64,000 nt of DNA from assembly GCA_019054805.1 (NCBI GenBank), contig JAHQIY010000015.1, positions 1,558,001 through 1,622,000 on the forward strand. The letters run 5' to 3'. This DNA is from Brachionus manjavacas (lineage: Eukaryota > Rotifera > Eurotatoria > Ploima > Brachionidae). This document shows, piece by piece, positions 13,281 through 27,740 of this stretch. Positions within the stretch are counted from its first letter, which is position 1. The number at the start of each line of letters is the position of its first letter. The translations under genes and the position numbers were made by a program. Under the pieces are notes generated by a model that was not told the DNA's origin, did no database searches, and was given only the letters and a program-made list of their open reading frames with translations.

Positions 13281-13633
13281 GGTTTTTTGAAGTTCAGTAC
13301 AAAAGAACAGAACAAAGTATAAAAAAATTTAATTCAAAAAGTTTAATAAAAATTCTGTAAATGCAGCATGGTGCAACATTCAAAGTTGCATCAACTGTAA
13401 AAGTCTGCTAATGGTGTGCATAATCTCTGCAAAATGCACCACGCTTGATTTTTTTGAAATTTAATTTCTGCATAACTCTGCAAATTTAGCAGGCTTTAGT
13501 ATTTGATGCAAGTTTGAAAATTGCACTATGTAGCATTTACAGAACTAAGTTTAAACCTTTAGAAAAAAAGTTATTCAATTTTTTTACATTTTTTCTGTTC
13601 TTTTTTTCATTTTGTACTAAATCTCACAAAACC
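13281..13633. mobile_element. Foldback (inverted-repeat) element, copy 1
   Basis: The left arm starts GGTTTTTTGAAGTTCAGTAC and runs through AACAGAACAAAGTA and TTCTGTAAATGCAGCATGG. The right arm carries the reverse complement (GCACTATGTAGCATTTACAG, TTCTGTTC, CTCACAAAACC). The arms are long relative to the centre, and no transposase is present. A diverged second copy lies at 58.07-58.40 kb in an intron of TMC copy B. Confidence 0.7.
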
Positions 13634-14352
13634 TTTGATTATAAACATTTAAAATTAAAATTATGTTTTTATGCCGAGTGTAATGGATCAAATTGAAGAG
13701 AAAAAAAATTCTAGATATTATTGCTTTTCTTACAATTTTAGATAAATAAAATAATTAATTGCTAAATTTTTGCAACACACTGTACAAGACTGTCACAAAA
13801 ATAAACTTAAAATGAGTTAAACTGAGCATAAAATTTTATTCAAAGTTGAAGAAAAAAGCAATTGTTTGTCTTTGCTGCAAATTTTTGATCACATACTTTT
13901 AATCAAATACGGAAAACGACTAAAGGAATAAAACTTTTAAAATCAATATTAAAAGCATTCGATTTTACAAGCGCATTCATTTTATTTAAAAAAAAAGTAT
14001 TTTGAAAATTTTCATTAACTTTTATTTCAACTATAATCGATACAACGATTAACAAGAGAATTTTATTTTACTAAATTAAATTTAAAAAATTAATAAAACA
14101 TTCTGAAATTAAGAAAAGTGTTAGTATCGACTGTTTTTTGTCAGATTTTTTTTCCCAAGTTTTTTTAGTTTTAAGACACCGAAAGATGCTGTATTTAGAT
14201 GGTATTTCTAAAAAGAAAAAGGAAAAAAAAAGAAAGCTTAATTGAACAAATTTTAAAGGAAAACATTTAATTAAGATGCAAAAAAAAATATTCAAAATTA
14301 CAATATGTATTGAGAAAAAAAAAGATTAAATTTTGAATTTTGTAAAATACGC
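13634..14352. other. Intergenic, AT-rich
   Basis: No gene is seen. The right part is the 3' flank of the H3.3 gene. Confidence 0.5.
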
Positions 14353-15600
<1,248 letters not shown>

Positions 15601-15605
15601 AAAAT

Positions 15606-16640
15606 GATTATCACTCTCTTTTTTGTACCTAAAAAAGACTACTGAACACGACTTTTCAACTGATGTCTTCATTTTCCACTTAATAAGCCATTGTTCAAGT
15701 TAGTTGGTGTATTTATTTGTCTTATTTTCAAGGTTCTCCTTTTTATTGTAAATACAAAAAGGAACTAGATCATCTGCTAAAAGGAGAGAGTATTCATTAT
15801 TTGTTTTGTTTCTTTTGGGGATGTCATTAATAATATTTACTGAATAAAAGAGGACTAATTACTGAGCCTTGAGGAACACCTGCAGTTATTTGATATTCGT
15901 CGCTCAATTGGTCATTCACATTTACCTTAAATGTCCTACTATCTAAAAAGGATCTAATCCAGTTAGTCAAGTAATGAGGTGGATTCATTTTAATAAATTT
16001 AAAAAGTAACCCTTCATGCCAAATCTTTTTTTCTATTAAATGATTCCACAATTTTTTGAATTAAAATGAAAAGATTATCTGATGTTCGCCGGTGTTTCCT
16101 AAATCCAGATTGCTCCTAGATAAGAAGTGAATTTTGTTCCAAAAAATTGTATAATCCTGAATAGGCTTTTCGTTCCAGTAACTTTCCTTAACAACTCGTT
16201 ATACTAATTTGTCTATTTTTTAAAGGATCTGGTGAATTAGAGGCCTTTTTCTGAATTTTAGAAATTTTCGAAGTTTTCCATGCTTTTGGGATTTTGCCTT
16301 CTCTAAGAGATAAATTAAAAAGTTCTATGATTTCTATTAATGAATTTCTAGGTAAGTTTTTTAACATTAAATTATGTATTTGGTCAGGTCCTGATGCCGC
16401 TTCATTTTTCAATCTTTTTAGAGCCATAATTAATTCATTTAAGAAAATTGGATCATCAAAACTACACTGATTATATTTTTTGAAGAATTCAGATTTAGAA
16501 TTTCTTTCATGTCTTTCTCAGCATCAATTAAATCAGAATTTGGACTAAATATTGAAGATAACAGTTATCCGAAGCATTTTCTCTTTTCTTCATCAGTTTT
16601 GAATACCTTGTCATTTAAAATCAAATCATTAGATTTTTCT
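15606..16640 (-). mobile_element. LINE ORF2 fragment (same family as 30.6-34.8 kb)
   Basis: On the minus strand the stretch matches about 32955-34020 of the longer LINE. Pieces seen are ALKRLKNEAASGPDQIHN, LREGKIPKAWKTSKISKIQ, PPHYLTNWIRSFLDSRTFKV, ITAGVPQGSVISPLLF and an LADD catalytic box. Frameshifts and small deletions break it. Both ends are truncated, so neither the 5' region nor the 3' tail is present. Confidence 0.85.
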
Positions 16641-17709
16641 AATTTATTACTATTATTATATCAAACATGCTAATGTTGTCTATAAGGCTATAAAATCAAT
16701 ATTTCATGAAATGTTTAAAAAAGGTCCGTCCAAAATAAAGTTATAAAGAAATTCCAGTAAGCATTTTAATCAATCTTAGATAAAACCAACTTTTGTAGAA
16801 AAGTTTCCTTTTAAATCTGTGAAAAATTTAAAAAAGAAGAAATTGTTCTTAGTTAAATTTCTTTTTCAATCTTTTGTATTTGTTTCATCAATTGATTTTT
16901 TGTATTTCCGTTTTATCAAAAAAAATTTTTAAAAGTAATCAAAATTAATTTATTTTTTTCATTTTATTTTTGATGGAAAAATGGCAAAAATGATTAAATT
17001 TATTGAGGAATAAACAAAAGAAGTTTCAAAAAGGGTCGATGGTTAAAAAAAAAAGATTTTTAGATTGTATTTGTAATTTTGAATTTGAAATGGAAAAATT
17101 TAGTAAAAACATTTTGAAAATTTTGTCTTAAAAATCATGGGAATCAGGACCTAGTGAAACCAAGATTTAGAAGTATCAAATTTTGGAGTATACATGAAAG
17201 ACTATACCGAGTGCTCTGGACAAATAATTTCTGTGAAATGTGGCACGATTTTTTTCTAGTTTTCTTAATAGTCATCCTTTGATTTATGAACTAATTGATA
17301 CAAGGAGACATGAGCCAAACAAAATTGAGATAATTATTTCTTGATTTCTATTTCAATTTAATTTTTCTTTCTTTATTTATCCATTTAAGGTTTAAATCTC
17401 AGATACACCAAAAAAAATCGTAGTTGGACTTTTTATTATAAAATCTTTTAAAAAATTAGAAATAAAAAATTTTTGGTAAATTTTTTAACAATTCATCGTA
17501 ATTCTTTTTAAAATTTATTCAAAAAGACTAAAAATTTCTAGTAAAGACTTAATAATTTAAATTTATTCTCCCCCACCTAGCTCAAGTTAGCAATATTTTC
17601 ATAGCAGTTTAGGTTCAATAATTTGAAAAGTTGTGAAATCGAAGTATTTTGAACAGTACATTGGAAAATAAAAATTTATCATTTTAATTATTTCATTTTT
17701 TACTTAAAA
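16641..17709. other. Intergenic, AT-rich
   Basis: No gene is recognised. The right end is the 3' flank of the ABC transporter. Confidence 0.5.
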
Positions 17710-20668
17710 TTATCTATTTGTGAATTTTGATTTATGTGAAAACATAACTAGAAAAACAATTAAAAATAATGAGGTCCAAGCATATGTAACCAAAAAACCT
17801 TTAAAAACTTTCTCATTGCCAATGCTCCAATCTGAAATTTAAAATATAAACAAAATTCTTTTTTTACAATATTTTCGATACCTTTTTCCAAAATGGCTCG
17901 AAATGAATCTGTTGCGTATGTTAATGGAAGTAATTTGCTAACATAATTACTTAACCAAGTTGGTTGAGCTTCAATAGGCCATATTATTCCACTCATCAAC
18001 AATATAGGATAAAATGAAGCGAGAGTAACCTGAATCACAGTCTCTTCACCGTAGAATATCGATGCAAGACTTAAACCTTCAGTAAGAAACGGTTTAATAA
18101 AGATAAAACGAGATATGCAATGATACCATATGAGAGTCCACAGAATCCTTGAGATAATAATAGACAAACTAGAAGGACAAAAGAACCTTGAAGAGGAAGC
18201 TAGAATAAAAAATAACTTAATGGAAAGCATAAATTTTAATGTGCAATTTACTTTAAAAAATCCGAACAACAATCCAAGAATTATGAAAACTTGCACAGCC
18301 ATTAATAATGAATATACTGTCAATTGACTTAATAATAACTCTATAGTTCTAACACCTAAAATTTTATTCAATTTTTTTAAAAGTAAACTTTTAAAAAAAA
18401 AAACCTGAAATATGGGCTCTTTCGGTCAGACCAACCCGTTTTTCAAATTCAAAATTAGATGCAGTTGAAGCAACTGAAATAAAGAAAATCACACTTAAAG
18501 CTATGCCAGGCGCCATAAAATTGGTAAACACCGCTTCTCGTTGTCCATAAACAGGTTTTTCAAATTTAAAAATATAAAAATTGTCAAAATTCGAAGCATT
18601 ATATTTGTCATTCGATCTTGGTTGATCGTTTGTAAAAAAATTATCAGCAACTTTTTTTATGGATTCGAATAAAGTATTTCTTATGGCCAAACTAATTTGC
18701 TGATCTTAATTAATTAAAAGTAATTAAATAAATAAATAAATAATAAAGATTAAATTCTCCAAAATTACTTGTGTTGTCCATATAAACATGTACAATATTA
18801 TTTAAATTTTTAAAATTTTCCCTTTTCAAATAAAATTCAAACACATCGTTGCCAAAATTTTGATCGATCACAAAAAGCGACCAAATTTTCCCTAATTTCA
18901 AGTCTTGGTATCCAGAGTGAAAATTTTTGTAAAAAATCTTTGAATACATATTTTAATAAACTTTTTCTTTATTTTTTTGTTGGGAAAAAAATTACCTTTT
19001 TCAAAATTTCGTTGTCCATTCCATCAATTATTTGTCCACTTAAATTAAATGAGCTATTGTCATTATTTACATACCCAACAGGTAAATTTTTTACAGGTCG
19101 TCCAATGCATAAACAAAAAAAAGTAATTTGTATTATTGGTACTAAAAACTGTATGATTAATAATCTTCAAAAATTAATTAAAACAAAACATGTTGTATAA
19201 ATACAAAAAACAATTACTTTTTGTTTCTTAAACATTTTAAACTATCTTTATAAATGTTAGCAACAAGTCTATTAAGGCAAAAATATTTTTTTTTTTTTGA
19301 TTCTCCTGACACATTATAACTATCGTAGATTTCATCAATACCAAAAGAAACTATTTTAGAAATTTTGGTTAATGATTAAGTTATTTTTTTGATAAAAAAT
19401 TAACCTTTATTGCTTTGATGATATTCTGTTATTGCTTCACTAACAAAATTTTCCGAACAAGTAGACTCTTTGGTCTGATTCTCGCAAATCAAATAAAAAA
19501 TATCCTCTAAAATCTATCAAAATTAAAAAATTAAATTAAAAAAATAAGTTTTTTCAAGCTATTTTACTTGGGTATTGAATTTTTTGATTAAAAATTCAGG
19601 ACTGTTCTCTTCTATTATCTGTCCTGCTCTCATAAAACCCAAACAGTCTGCACCTCGAGTTTCTTAAATTTTAAAGTTGATTTTATATTTAATTTTTTTT
19701 ACTAACCTTCAATGTAATGTGTTGTGATTAGGATAGTTGTGTTATCTCGGTGAGCTAAATTGTCTAAAAAGTCCCAAATTCTTGCAAAAATAATAATAAT
19801 TTTCCGACTTAAAATGAAAAAAATAATACTTTTTTCTAAGCATTGGATCAAGACCTAAAAAAGAAAAATTAAAATTAACAATAATTCAATAAAAAAAGTA
19901 ACAACTCACCGACAGTTGGTTCATCTAATATCAAAATTTTTGGTCTATTGAGTAGACTAATCGCCAAGCTAGTTCTTCTGGCCTGACCACCACTTAAATA
20001 GAATTTTTGATAAATAAGTAAACTAAAAATTGAACTCACCTCATATTTGCTATCAAATGCTTTGAATCGGGCAAATTTAAGAGTCCGATCAGGAACTTTT
20101 CTCTTAAATTTATTTCTTTAGATGGCATTGAATACAATTTTCCAAAATAAAAAAATATCTCTCCAACAGTTAGTTCAGAGTATAAACATGTTTCCTAAAA
20201 AAATTTTTAATAAAATATATTTTATGATAAAATTTAGGTTTATAATACTTGTGGCATGTAACCAAGTTCACCGAGATTGACTTTGTTCTTTCTTTTACGA
20301 CATACTGAATCTTGGTTAATAAAAACCTTGCCATGCTCGTATTTCAACAGCCCTAAAAGACACTTCAACAAGGTTGTTTTGCCGCATCCACTGGGACCCA
20401 ATAAGGCATATCTAAAAAAATGAAATTTGAATAGCCAAAAAAGTTGAAAGATTTATTTTTACATTTTATTCTTTTCGACATTTATATTGATACTTTTTAA
20501 GACAACTGTTTTTGATTTACTTGATTGAAAAAGATTGCTTCCATTTAAAAAAAATTTGCTCAAATTAAAAGCTCGCAATGCGAAGTCCCGCGTCTCTGAG
20601 CCTAAACTTGCTGTACTTTGCTTTATTAAAGTTTGTTCACCACAACAATGGTTTGAATCTAACGTCAT
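17710..20668 (-). CDS. ABC transporter half-molecule, ABCG20/23 (ABCH)-like
   Basis: This is a multi-exon gene read right to left with introns mostly of 45-60 nt. The start is the ATG at 20668, giving [16 protein letters not shown]. The nucleotide-binding domain comes first: Walker [10 protein letters not shown] (about 20380-20400), Q-loop LGYMPQ, signature SGGQARR (about 19970), Walker B LILDEP (about 19920) and switch histidine ITTHYIEE (about 19710). The transmembrane half follows, with ABC-2 type segments and the hallmark [21 protein letters not shown] and [14 protein letters not shown]. It ends with a last helix and stop TAA at 17710-17712. The exon around 18120-18200 rejoins in phase (FFK, then [11 protein letters not shown], then YGLSLASIF). 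NBD-before-TMD order with MPQ and THYIEEAR motifs is typical of invertebrate ABCG20/23 proteins, sometimes classed as ABCH. These act as dimers at the plasma membrane and are linked to lipid export in insects. The substrate here is unknown. Confidence 0.88.
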
Positions 20669-21447
20669 TGCTACTCTGGCATTAATTTAAAAAAAAAATT
20701 TTCTAAAATTTGAAACTTATAATATTTAGATAAGCGAAGGTACTACATTAGCAATTATAATGTCATTTTCAAAAATTAAAAAATTTTCATTATTTAAAAA
20801 AAATTGAAAAAATCATACGGTACTTGACGATAAATCTTTTCAAAATTCTTATCACAGAGATAGTTGAAAATAAACTTTTGCTTATGGTAAGCATTAAAAA
20901 CAAAACGATAATTATTCTAGACTGTATATATATTTACAAAAAATAATTTTTTTTATTAAATTTATTCTAATTTTAAGTGTGATGCTTTACTAGAGAAATA
21001 AGCCTTTCTAATTTTATTTTAATCAACTGTTCAATTTTGATTTTAACCCAACTTTTTACGTCAAAATTTTATTTTTTTAATTTTCATGCAACACATAATT
21101 TAGTTGTTGCTTATTTTTTAAATTAATAAAAAATCAAAATCCTTTTTTTAATATATCTGAATTTAATTTAAATGCATTTTTACTTTATAAGCAAATACAA
21201 TCATAAATATAAAATTAAATTTTGATAAACGAATACTGGTCTACATTTATCATAGCAGTAAACTAAATATAACTTAACTTTAAATTAAACCAATGTCCAA
21301 CAAAAACTGATCGAAATAATTGTTTTTTATTTATTTAGCTCACTTAAAGTTAGTCTGAATTTTTGAACGCATAAATCTCAGTTAATCTTTTTTGCATGCA
21401 ATTTAATATTTTTTGTTTTATTGAAATTGAATTCAAACAATTTCAAA
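20669..21447. promoter_or_regulatory. Shared upstream region of divergent ABC transporter and FERM genes
   Basis: This 779-nt AT-rich interval lies between two divergently transcribed genes, so both promoters probably lie here. No specific elements are recognised. Confidence 0.4.
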
Positions 21448-24400
21448 ATGATGTGCTTAAAATTCCAAAAAAATTTTAAAATAAAAGTATTACTTCTGGA
21501 TGACAGAGAATTTCGGCTGTCATATAAAGTAAAATTATCTATTCTTTTGCCTAAATAAATTAAATTCCTTCAAAAAACCGAAAGGGGTCGCAAAAATGTG
21601 AAAGAATAATTTTAGATGTTGCCAAATTTATAAAACTGCGAGAATTTGAATACTTCAGTTTTCGATTTTATGACTCTGATAACCAATTCACTTGGGTCGA
21701 TCTTCAAAATTCAATTGTGTCTCAATTTAAATCACTTGTGGAAGACTTGTCCGAGATAACTTTGTACTTTCATGTAAAACATTACATTCCCGACCCTTGC
21801 AAACTCAATGACGAGTTGACTAGGTAAATTTGATCGACTTCACTTGATTAAAAAGTAAAAATCGGAATTTAAGATATCTCTACTATTTGCAGCTAAGAAA
21901 GGACATCTTGGGCGCAAAAATTACTCTCCAATTTGATCATGCGGTTGATTTGTTTGGCTTTTTTCTTCAAAGTAATTTAAAAAAAGAAAACCTTGGAACA
22001 AAATAAATTATTTGGAAAGGTGAACTTGGTGATTTCAATACAAAAAGAGACTCGCACGGATATGCATCTGAATTTGAGTTCATGCCTAACCAATCTGTTG
22101 AGCTGGAAAAATCAGCTGAAGCTAAGCACATCAAGCTAAAGTAGAAAAATAATTTAATTCTTTAATATTCGCTTCTAAAAGAAAATTTTTACGAAGAGGA
22201 ATGATACAGGAAGAAGCTGAAATGAGTTTTTTGAACAAAATAAAATGGGTCGATTCCTATGGAGTCGACTTGCATTTGGTCAAAGTAATTCTTGAATATA
22301 TTTTGAATAGAATTTAACTTTTGCTTGCCAGGGAGAAGATGATGCGGATTATGAGCTTGGTATAAATCCAACTGGAATATGTCTTTACCAAAATAATGTC
22401 AAACTTGACAGCTATTTTTGGCCGAGAATCAAAAACTTCAATCACAAACTAAACAAATTTATTGTCACATTGATTGATAAAAATGTAAGTTTTCAATTTT
22501 TAGAAATTAAATTCAGAAAATTCCTTTTCACAGAACGAAGAGAAAACTTTGAGCTACATTTTGAAAACTAAATCGAGCTGCAAAAATTTGTATCAAACTT
22601 GTGACGATCACTTGAAATTTTTTAAGTAAATATTCTCAAAAAACATTCTTTTAATTTTTAATTTTATCAAATAAACAAAAAAGGATCAAAACCGTGTACA
22701 GAGAACCGGCTAAAATTAACACAACAAATGCAATGAACAAAAAAAGGTAAAAGGAAATTATAAAATTTGTATTTATCTGATATGTTTTTAGCTCGAAATC
22801 AAACCGTGAAGCTGGTAATAAAAGTAGTTTTGATCGCGTGCCTACCAAACGCAACAAAAGACGTCCAAATGATTATTCAAATAGTAAAAAGATAAAAGAA
22901 AAAATTTAAATAAAATCTATAAATTTTTTTTTGATTAAGTTGATGAGTCACAAAATAAAGAAGAAAAGTAAATTTGATAGAAAAAAATTTAAATTTTTTA
23001 AAAATTTCTAAATTAGTGTTGAGAATATTATAAGTGAAGACGGAAATTTAATATTTCTAAAAAAGGAGGAAAATAAAAATGAGATACTTGAAAAGGAGAA
23101 TTTGACAAGTCCCGCTGTATCAACAAAATCAATAAGAAGTCGTCAAGTTTCGAATACAAGACAAGAATCCACGTCTGAAGGGGAAAATGCTCAGAGGCGC
23201 ACACATGGGTATCATTTATTGATTACATAAATTTAAATTTTTAAAACTTATTTAAGACGTAATCGAAGTCGAAATAGACGTAGTGGACTTGTAAGTGCAG
23301 ACGACACAAATCAAGCAAAAGTCCAAGATTCAGACTCTGACCATGGTTTAGTTATTAAAAGACAAGTGTTCAAATCAGAATCGAAATTGAGCGGCCAAGG
23401 TGTTCACAGGAGCTCTAGTAACCGAGGTAGTCATAGAAAAAAACATAGGTCACATTCAAGAGGGTATTAGGAAAAAAAGTCAAAAAATTTTTAAAACTCT
23501 TGTCTTTTTTTAGCTCACATAAAGGTACTCAAAATTTGGAATGGACTCAAATTGTCAACCACAAATACAATGGATCTTCTAAATCAAGAAAAAGTCTGTG
23601 TAGTCAAAAGAGTGGATCGAATATTGTTTATAAGGAAAAAAAAAGCCGCTACGATCCGTCCGAAACATGCCATGAGACAACTATGGACGAAATGGATCCA
23701 AATGAAATTGAGAGAAAGCGTCAAGTTAGACGCAGAAAGTACTTTGAAAAATAATTTTTTTTTATTTTTACAAATAAATTTTAAAGGCGAAGTAAATCGC
23801 CAGGAAATGTTTCCAAACCTCCGGAGGAAATTCTTCAACATATAAAGTAGTTTATGTTTAGAACAAATTTTTAAATGTTATTTATTTTTTAAATAAATAA
23901 AAAGCTATAATCGAGTTGAATCATCTGGTTTGGACCCTGAACAATTAAAAGAAATACCTTTTGTTAAAATAGAGTAATTTTTGGCTTTTATTTTTTATAA
24001 TAACAATTAAAATTTTAACAGAACATGCGCTCCACCCTTTCGAATCAGTCCTCATCACAAGCAAAGAAGATATTCTCCACATCGAAGGAAATCTTAGTAA
24101 ATAAAAATGCAAAAATTATTTTTTTCTGTATATTTAACAAAAATTTAAGTGACTTTCCCGAGTCTAAATCAAACGGAACAGCTCAAATAAAGGTAATTTT
24201 TAATTGTTTAAAAAAATAATTTGTAATCATATCACTCTAAAGAATCTAAATGATGAGTGTGACTATGTTATGGTTAATGTGGCTACAAAGCAAAGTGCAG
24301 TGTCCATGGGATCTGCAATTAATTCAAAATTGGTAGAAATAAATTAATTTTTATTTAAAATTTTGAATTGAATTTTATTTAGACTCAATTTTCTGAACCG

Positions 24401-24475
24401 ATTTCAAATGGTCTGAGCGCTGACTCTGGTTGTGAAGATATGAGCTCAAAATTAGATTTAATAAAACAGAGTTAA
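21448..24475 (+). CDS. FERM-domain protein (4.1/FRMD type)
   Basis: Nineteen exons close in phase to 702 aa: 21448-21528, 21585-21823, 21874-21971, 22020-22140, 22197-22284, 22332-22484, 22534-22625, 22684-22746, 22792-22883, 22940-22967, 23017-23208, 23257-23463, 23514-23738, 23787-23846, 23905-23973, 24022-24096, 24150-24192, 24243-24332 and 24383-24475. The FERM lobes read in order: F1 (KVLLLDDREFRLSY, REFEYFSFRFYD), F2 (YLYYLQLRKDILGAKITL, LGDFNTKRDSHGYASEFEFMPNQ, EEAEMSFLNKIKWVDSYGVDLH) and F3 (GINPTGICLYQNNVKL, YFWPRIKNF, CKNLYQTCDDHLKFF). After F3 the protein is basic and rich in Ser/Arg, without other recognised domains. FERM proteins link membrane proteins or phosphoinositides to the cortical cytoskeleton. 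The best match in layout is the 4.1/FRMD group; I cannot name the orthologue. Confidence 0.88.
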
Positions 24476-25251
24476 TTTTTTTTCTTTATTATTAAATTTA
24501 ATCATTGAAATTTAAAGATTTGTATCTAATTTTTTAAGCAATTTTGTTTTCTTCATCTAAATATATATCACTAGTTTTGATTTTATTTTCGATGAATATT
24601 TTATCAGCTGAACAATAATTTGTAATAAATTTTTGATAAAAACTTTTTATTTTTAGGAATTTAAAGTTTGTTCATTAATTGTAAAACGAAATTAAAAAAA
24701 AGAGTCTAGTGGTTTATGAGAACGTTTGATCACACAATAGGTGAACAATCTTTTGACATAAACTTTTTTTCAAGTACAGGTGATCAAAAAAATATTTAAG
24801 ATAATTAGAAAAAAATAGGTGAACAAACTTGACGTTAGGCGAACAATTTCAGAATTATGTGAACAACAACAGAATCAAAAAAGTTTTTTACAGAGTCAAT
24901 TTAAAAAAAAAATATTTTTTAGTTATGAATGAATTTTAAAGAAAAAATCCTCATTCACCTTCAAAAAGACGACTACAAAATTTACATTCGGATGGCGACA
25001 ATTAATTTTAAAAGTTTAAAAAATTCAATTTATTTATTTTTTTTCTGTTCCGAGCTAGATCTCCTTCAGAATAAATTAAAAAAAATCAAAATCAAAATCA
25101 AAAATCAAATTAAAGATATTAAAATGATATAAAAAAAGTTTAAAGTAAATAAGCTAAAAAAAATGAAAGTTTAAAAGACATATACTGAAATAGGTTTTTA
25201 CATGTGACAAATGTTTACATGGTCGAAGCTTAATAAAAAAAGAGGAAATAG

Positions 25252-26525
25252 AAGCAATTACACAATATATCTTGATTCGAAACCTTGTTTGTATTCCTCC
25301 ACCAGTCTTACAACCAATGGAATATAATGACTCAGTCCTGTCCCAACATATCTCTCACTCAATTCAAAAAGCCGATTCGTAACTGTTAGTAATTTAAGTT
25401 TTATTAAAAGCCTCATGATGCAGGATGTTGGAAGAAGCATCATATTTTAACTTAAGGAAAGATCTGATATTTTGTATTGCTTGTAGTTTTTTGATATTAT
25501 TTTCTGAAAATGAATTCAAGCAAGGGAAAGAATAGTCTAAAATTGATCCGACCAAGGATTTATATAAATTTCCTAGATCCCATTTTTTGTTTGACAATAT
25601 CTTAATAATATTTAACCTTTTATTGCCGCGTTCTTTAATTTCGTCTACCAATGTATTAAAGTTTAACTTAGAATCAAATTTAATACCAAGAAAGTTGATT
25701 TCTTTTTGGCTCACTATTCTGTTTCCATTAATTTTTAAGTTTAGATTATCACTCTCTTTTTTCTACCTAGAAAAGACTACTGAACACGACTTTTCAACTG
25801 ATGTCTTCATTTTCCACTTAATAAGCCATTGTTCTAGTTAGTTGGTGTATTTATTTGTCTTATTTTCAAGGTTCCCTTTTTTATTGTAAATACAAAAAGG
25901 AACTAGATCATCTGCTAAAAGGAGAGAGTATTCATTATTTGTTTTGTTTCTTTTGGGGATGTCATTAATAATATATACTGAATAAAAGAGGACTAATTAC
26001 TGAGCCTTGAGGAACACCTGCGGTTATTTGGTATTCTTCCCTCAGATGGTCATTCACATTTAACCTAAATGTCCTAGGGTCTAAAAAGGATCTAACCCAG
26101 TTAGTCAAGTAATCAGGTGGATTCATTTTAATCAATTTAAAAAGTAATCCTTCATGCCAAATCTTTTTTTATCAAATGATTCCACAATTTTTTGAATTAA
26201 AATGAAAAGATTATCTGATGTTCGCCGGTGTTTCCTAAATCCAGATTGCTCCTAGATAAGAAGTGAATTTTGTTCCAAAAAATTGTATAATCTTGAGTAT
26301 ACTTTTCTTTCCAGTAACTTTCCTTAACAACTCGTTATACTAATTTGTCTATTTTTTAAAGGATCTTGTGAATTAGAGGCCTTTTTCTGAATTTTAGAAA
26401 TTTTCGAAGTTTTCCATGCTTTTGGGATTTTGCCTTCTCTAAGAGATAAATTAAAAAGTTCTATGATTTCTATTAATGAATTTCTAGGTAAGTTTTTAAA
26501 CATTAAATTATGAATTTGGTCATTA
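25252..26525 (-). mobile_element. LINE ORF2 fragment inserted in the TIR element
   Basis: The minus strand matches about 33200-34530 of the longer LINE. It shows SQKEINFLGIKFDSKLNFNT, KSLVGSILDYSFPCLNSFSE, the LADD box near 25910 and upstream RT blocks. Frameshifts and an internal deletion near 26165 break it. The copy is truncated at both ends. Confidence 0.85.
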
Positions 26526-27027
26526 GTACATTGTCCCTGAAGAAAAAATGTATTTGACGCATAAAAAAAAAATTTTAGCGCATAAACACAGAAAAATTAA
26601 GTAAAGTTTAAAGTTTAGTCATTATAGCATATAAATATTATTCTTGCATTTAATAAAATAACTGAACTTTAAAAAAAAACTATAGCAAAAAAAAACATAA
26701 CTTAATCAGTATTCAAAGCTGACTTGGCCTTTGGTGGTCGACCACGTCTTTTTTTTAAACTTGAGTTTCTTCGGTATTGCTTAGTTCAACGTTAGGTTTA
26801 AGTTTAGTTTGACGACCTCATTTTTTTGTCGGTTTAACAGCTTCTGAATTTTGAAAGACCTCATAAACTTGATCAACTTGATCAAGATGATATACTGCAG
26901 TAACTTAGTCATTTTAGATAATGGAACCACATTAGATACTTGAGCAACTTCAAATACTTGAGCTCCTATAGAAAAGTTTTGATGAAAGGTCTTTTTTCTT
27001 CTCTCAACGAGGCCCTGTAACGAATTA

Positions 27028-27297
27028 CAGTAGTCCTTGCCAAAATAAACGTTTCGTTCTAGATAAGGAAACGAAATGGAGACGCATTCCTTAAAAAAAA
27101 TATTTCGTTCCGTTCCATCAATTCCATTCATTCCATTCCAACTATTCCGTTTCAACCATTATGTAAAATAATTCATGATTGAAAGGAATGGATGGAACGG
27201 AATGGTTGGAACGGAACGGGAACGGTTTTTTAAGGAATGCGTCTCCATTCCGTTCCTATGTCTGGAACGGAACGTTTCATTTTGGCAAGAACCACTG
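27028..27297. mobile_element. 270-bp foldback MITE with TA target-site duplication
   Basis: The ends are CAGTAGTCCTTGCCAAAA and, reverse complemented, CAGTGGTTCTTGCCAAAA, with TA on both sides (27026-27027 and 27298-27299). Nearly the whole element is one imperfect palindrome centred near 27165, rich in GGAACGGAA and TTCCGTTCC pentamer-like units. This fits a Tc1/mariner-derived non-autonomous element. Confidence 0.75.
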
Positions 27298-27444
27298 TAC
27301 TTTGGACAAGGATTTTTATGCTTTAATAAAAAAAAATATGCGATAAAGAAAAAAAATAAAATAATCTTTCTTTCATTATGCGATGGTTTAATTTTTTAGG
27401 CTATAACATTATTTTTTTTGCGTCAAAACCCCTCGTCCCTGTCT

Positions 27445-27740
27445 GAATTCATTTTCAGACAGAAACATTTAAAAAATTCAAGTCTTACAATACTTAGCAG
27501 TTTGTTTTATACTTAAATTAAAATATGATACTCTTTCCAATATTGTGCGTTATGAAGCCCTTAATAAACTTAAACTCCTGAAATGAACGAATATTATATT
27601 TTAACTTGTTTTACCTCTATCTTAGTTTAAGTAATATAATTTAATTTTAGATTAAATTTTTATTTTATTTTTCTTGATTTTTTGTTTCTTTTAATCTGAA
27701 GGAGCTTAAGCTCGGCACAGAAAAAACTAATATATAAATG
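27445..27740 (+). mobile_element. LINE 3'-end fragment
   Basis: It is a diverged match to about 34275-34780 of the long LINE: TTTTCAGA, TTAAAATATGATACTCTTTC, then the terminal motif CTGAAGGAGCTTAAGCTCGG followed by CACAGAAAA. It is in the opposite orientation to the neighbouring LINE fragment at 25.3-26.5 kb, so it is a separate insertion. Confidence 0.65.

Noticed and set aside
26781..27399. Two mirrored ORFs containing ERNVYFGK/ERNVSFWQ as proteins
   Set aside because: They are translations of the two arms of the palindromic MITE at 27028-27297, so their similarity is due to the inverted repeat.
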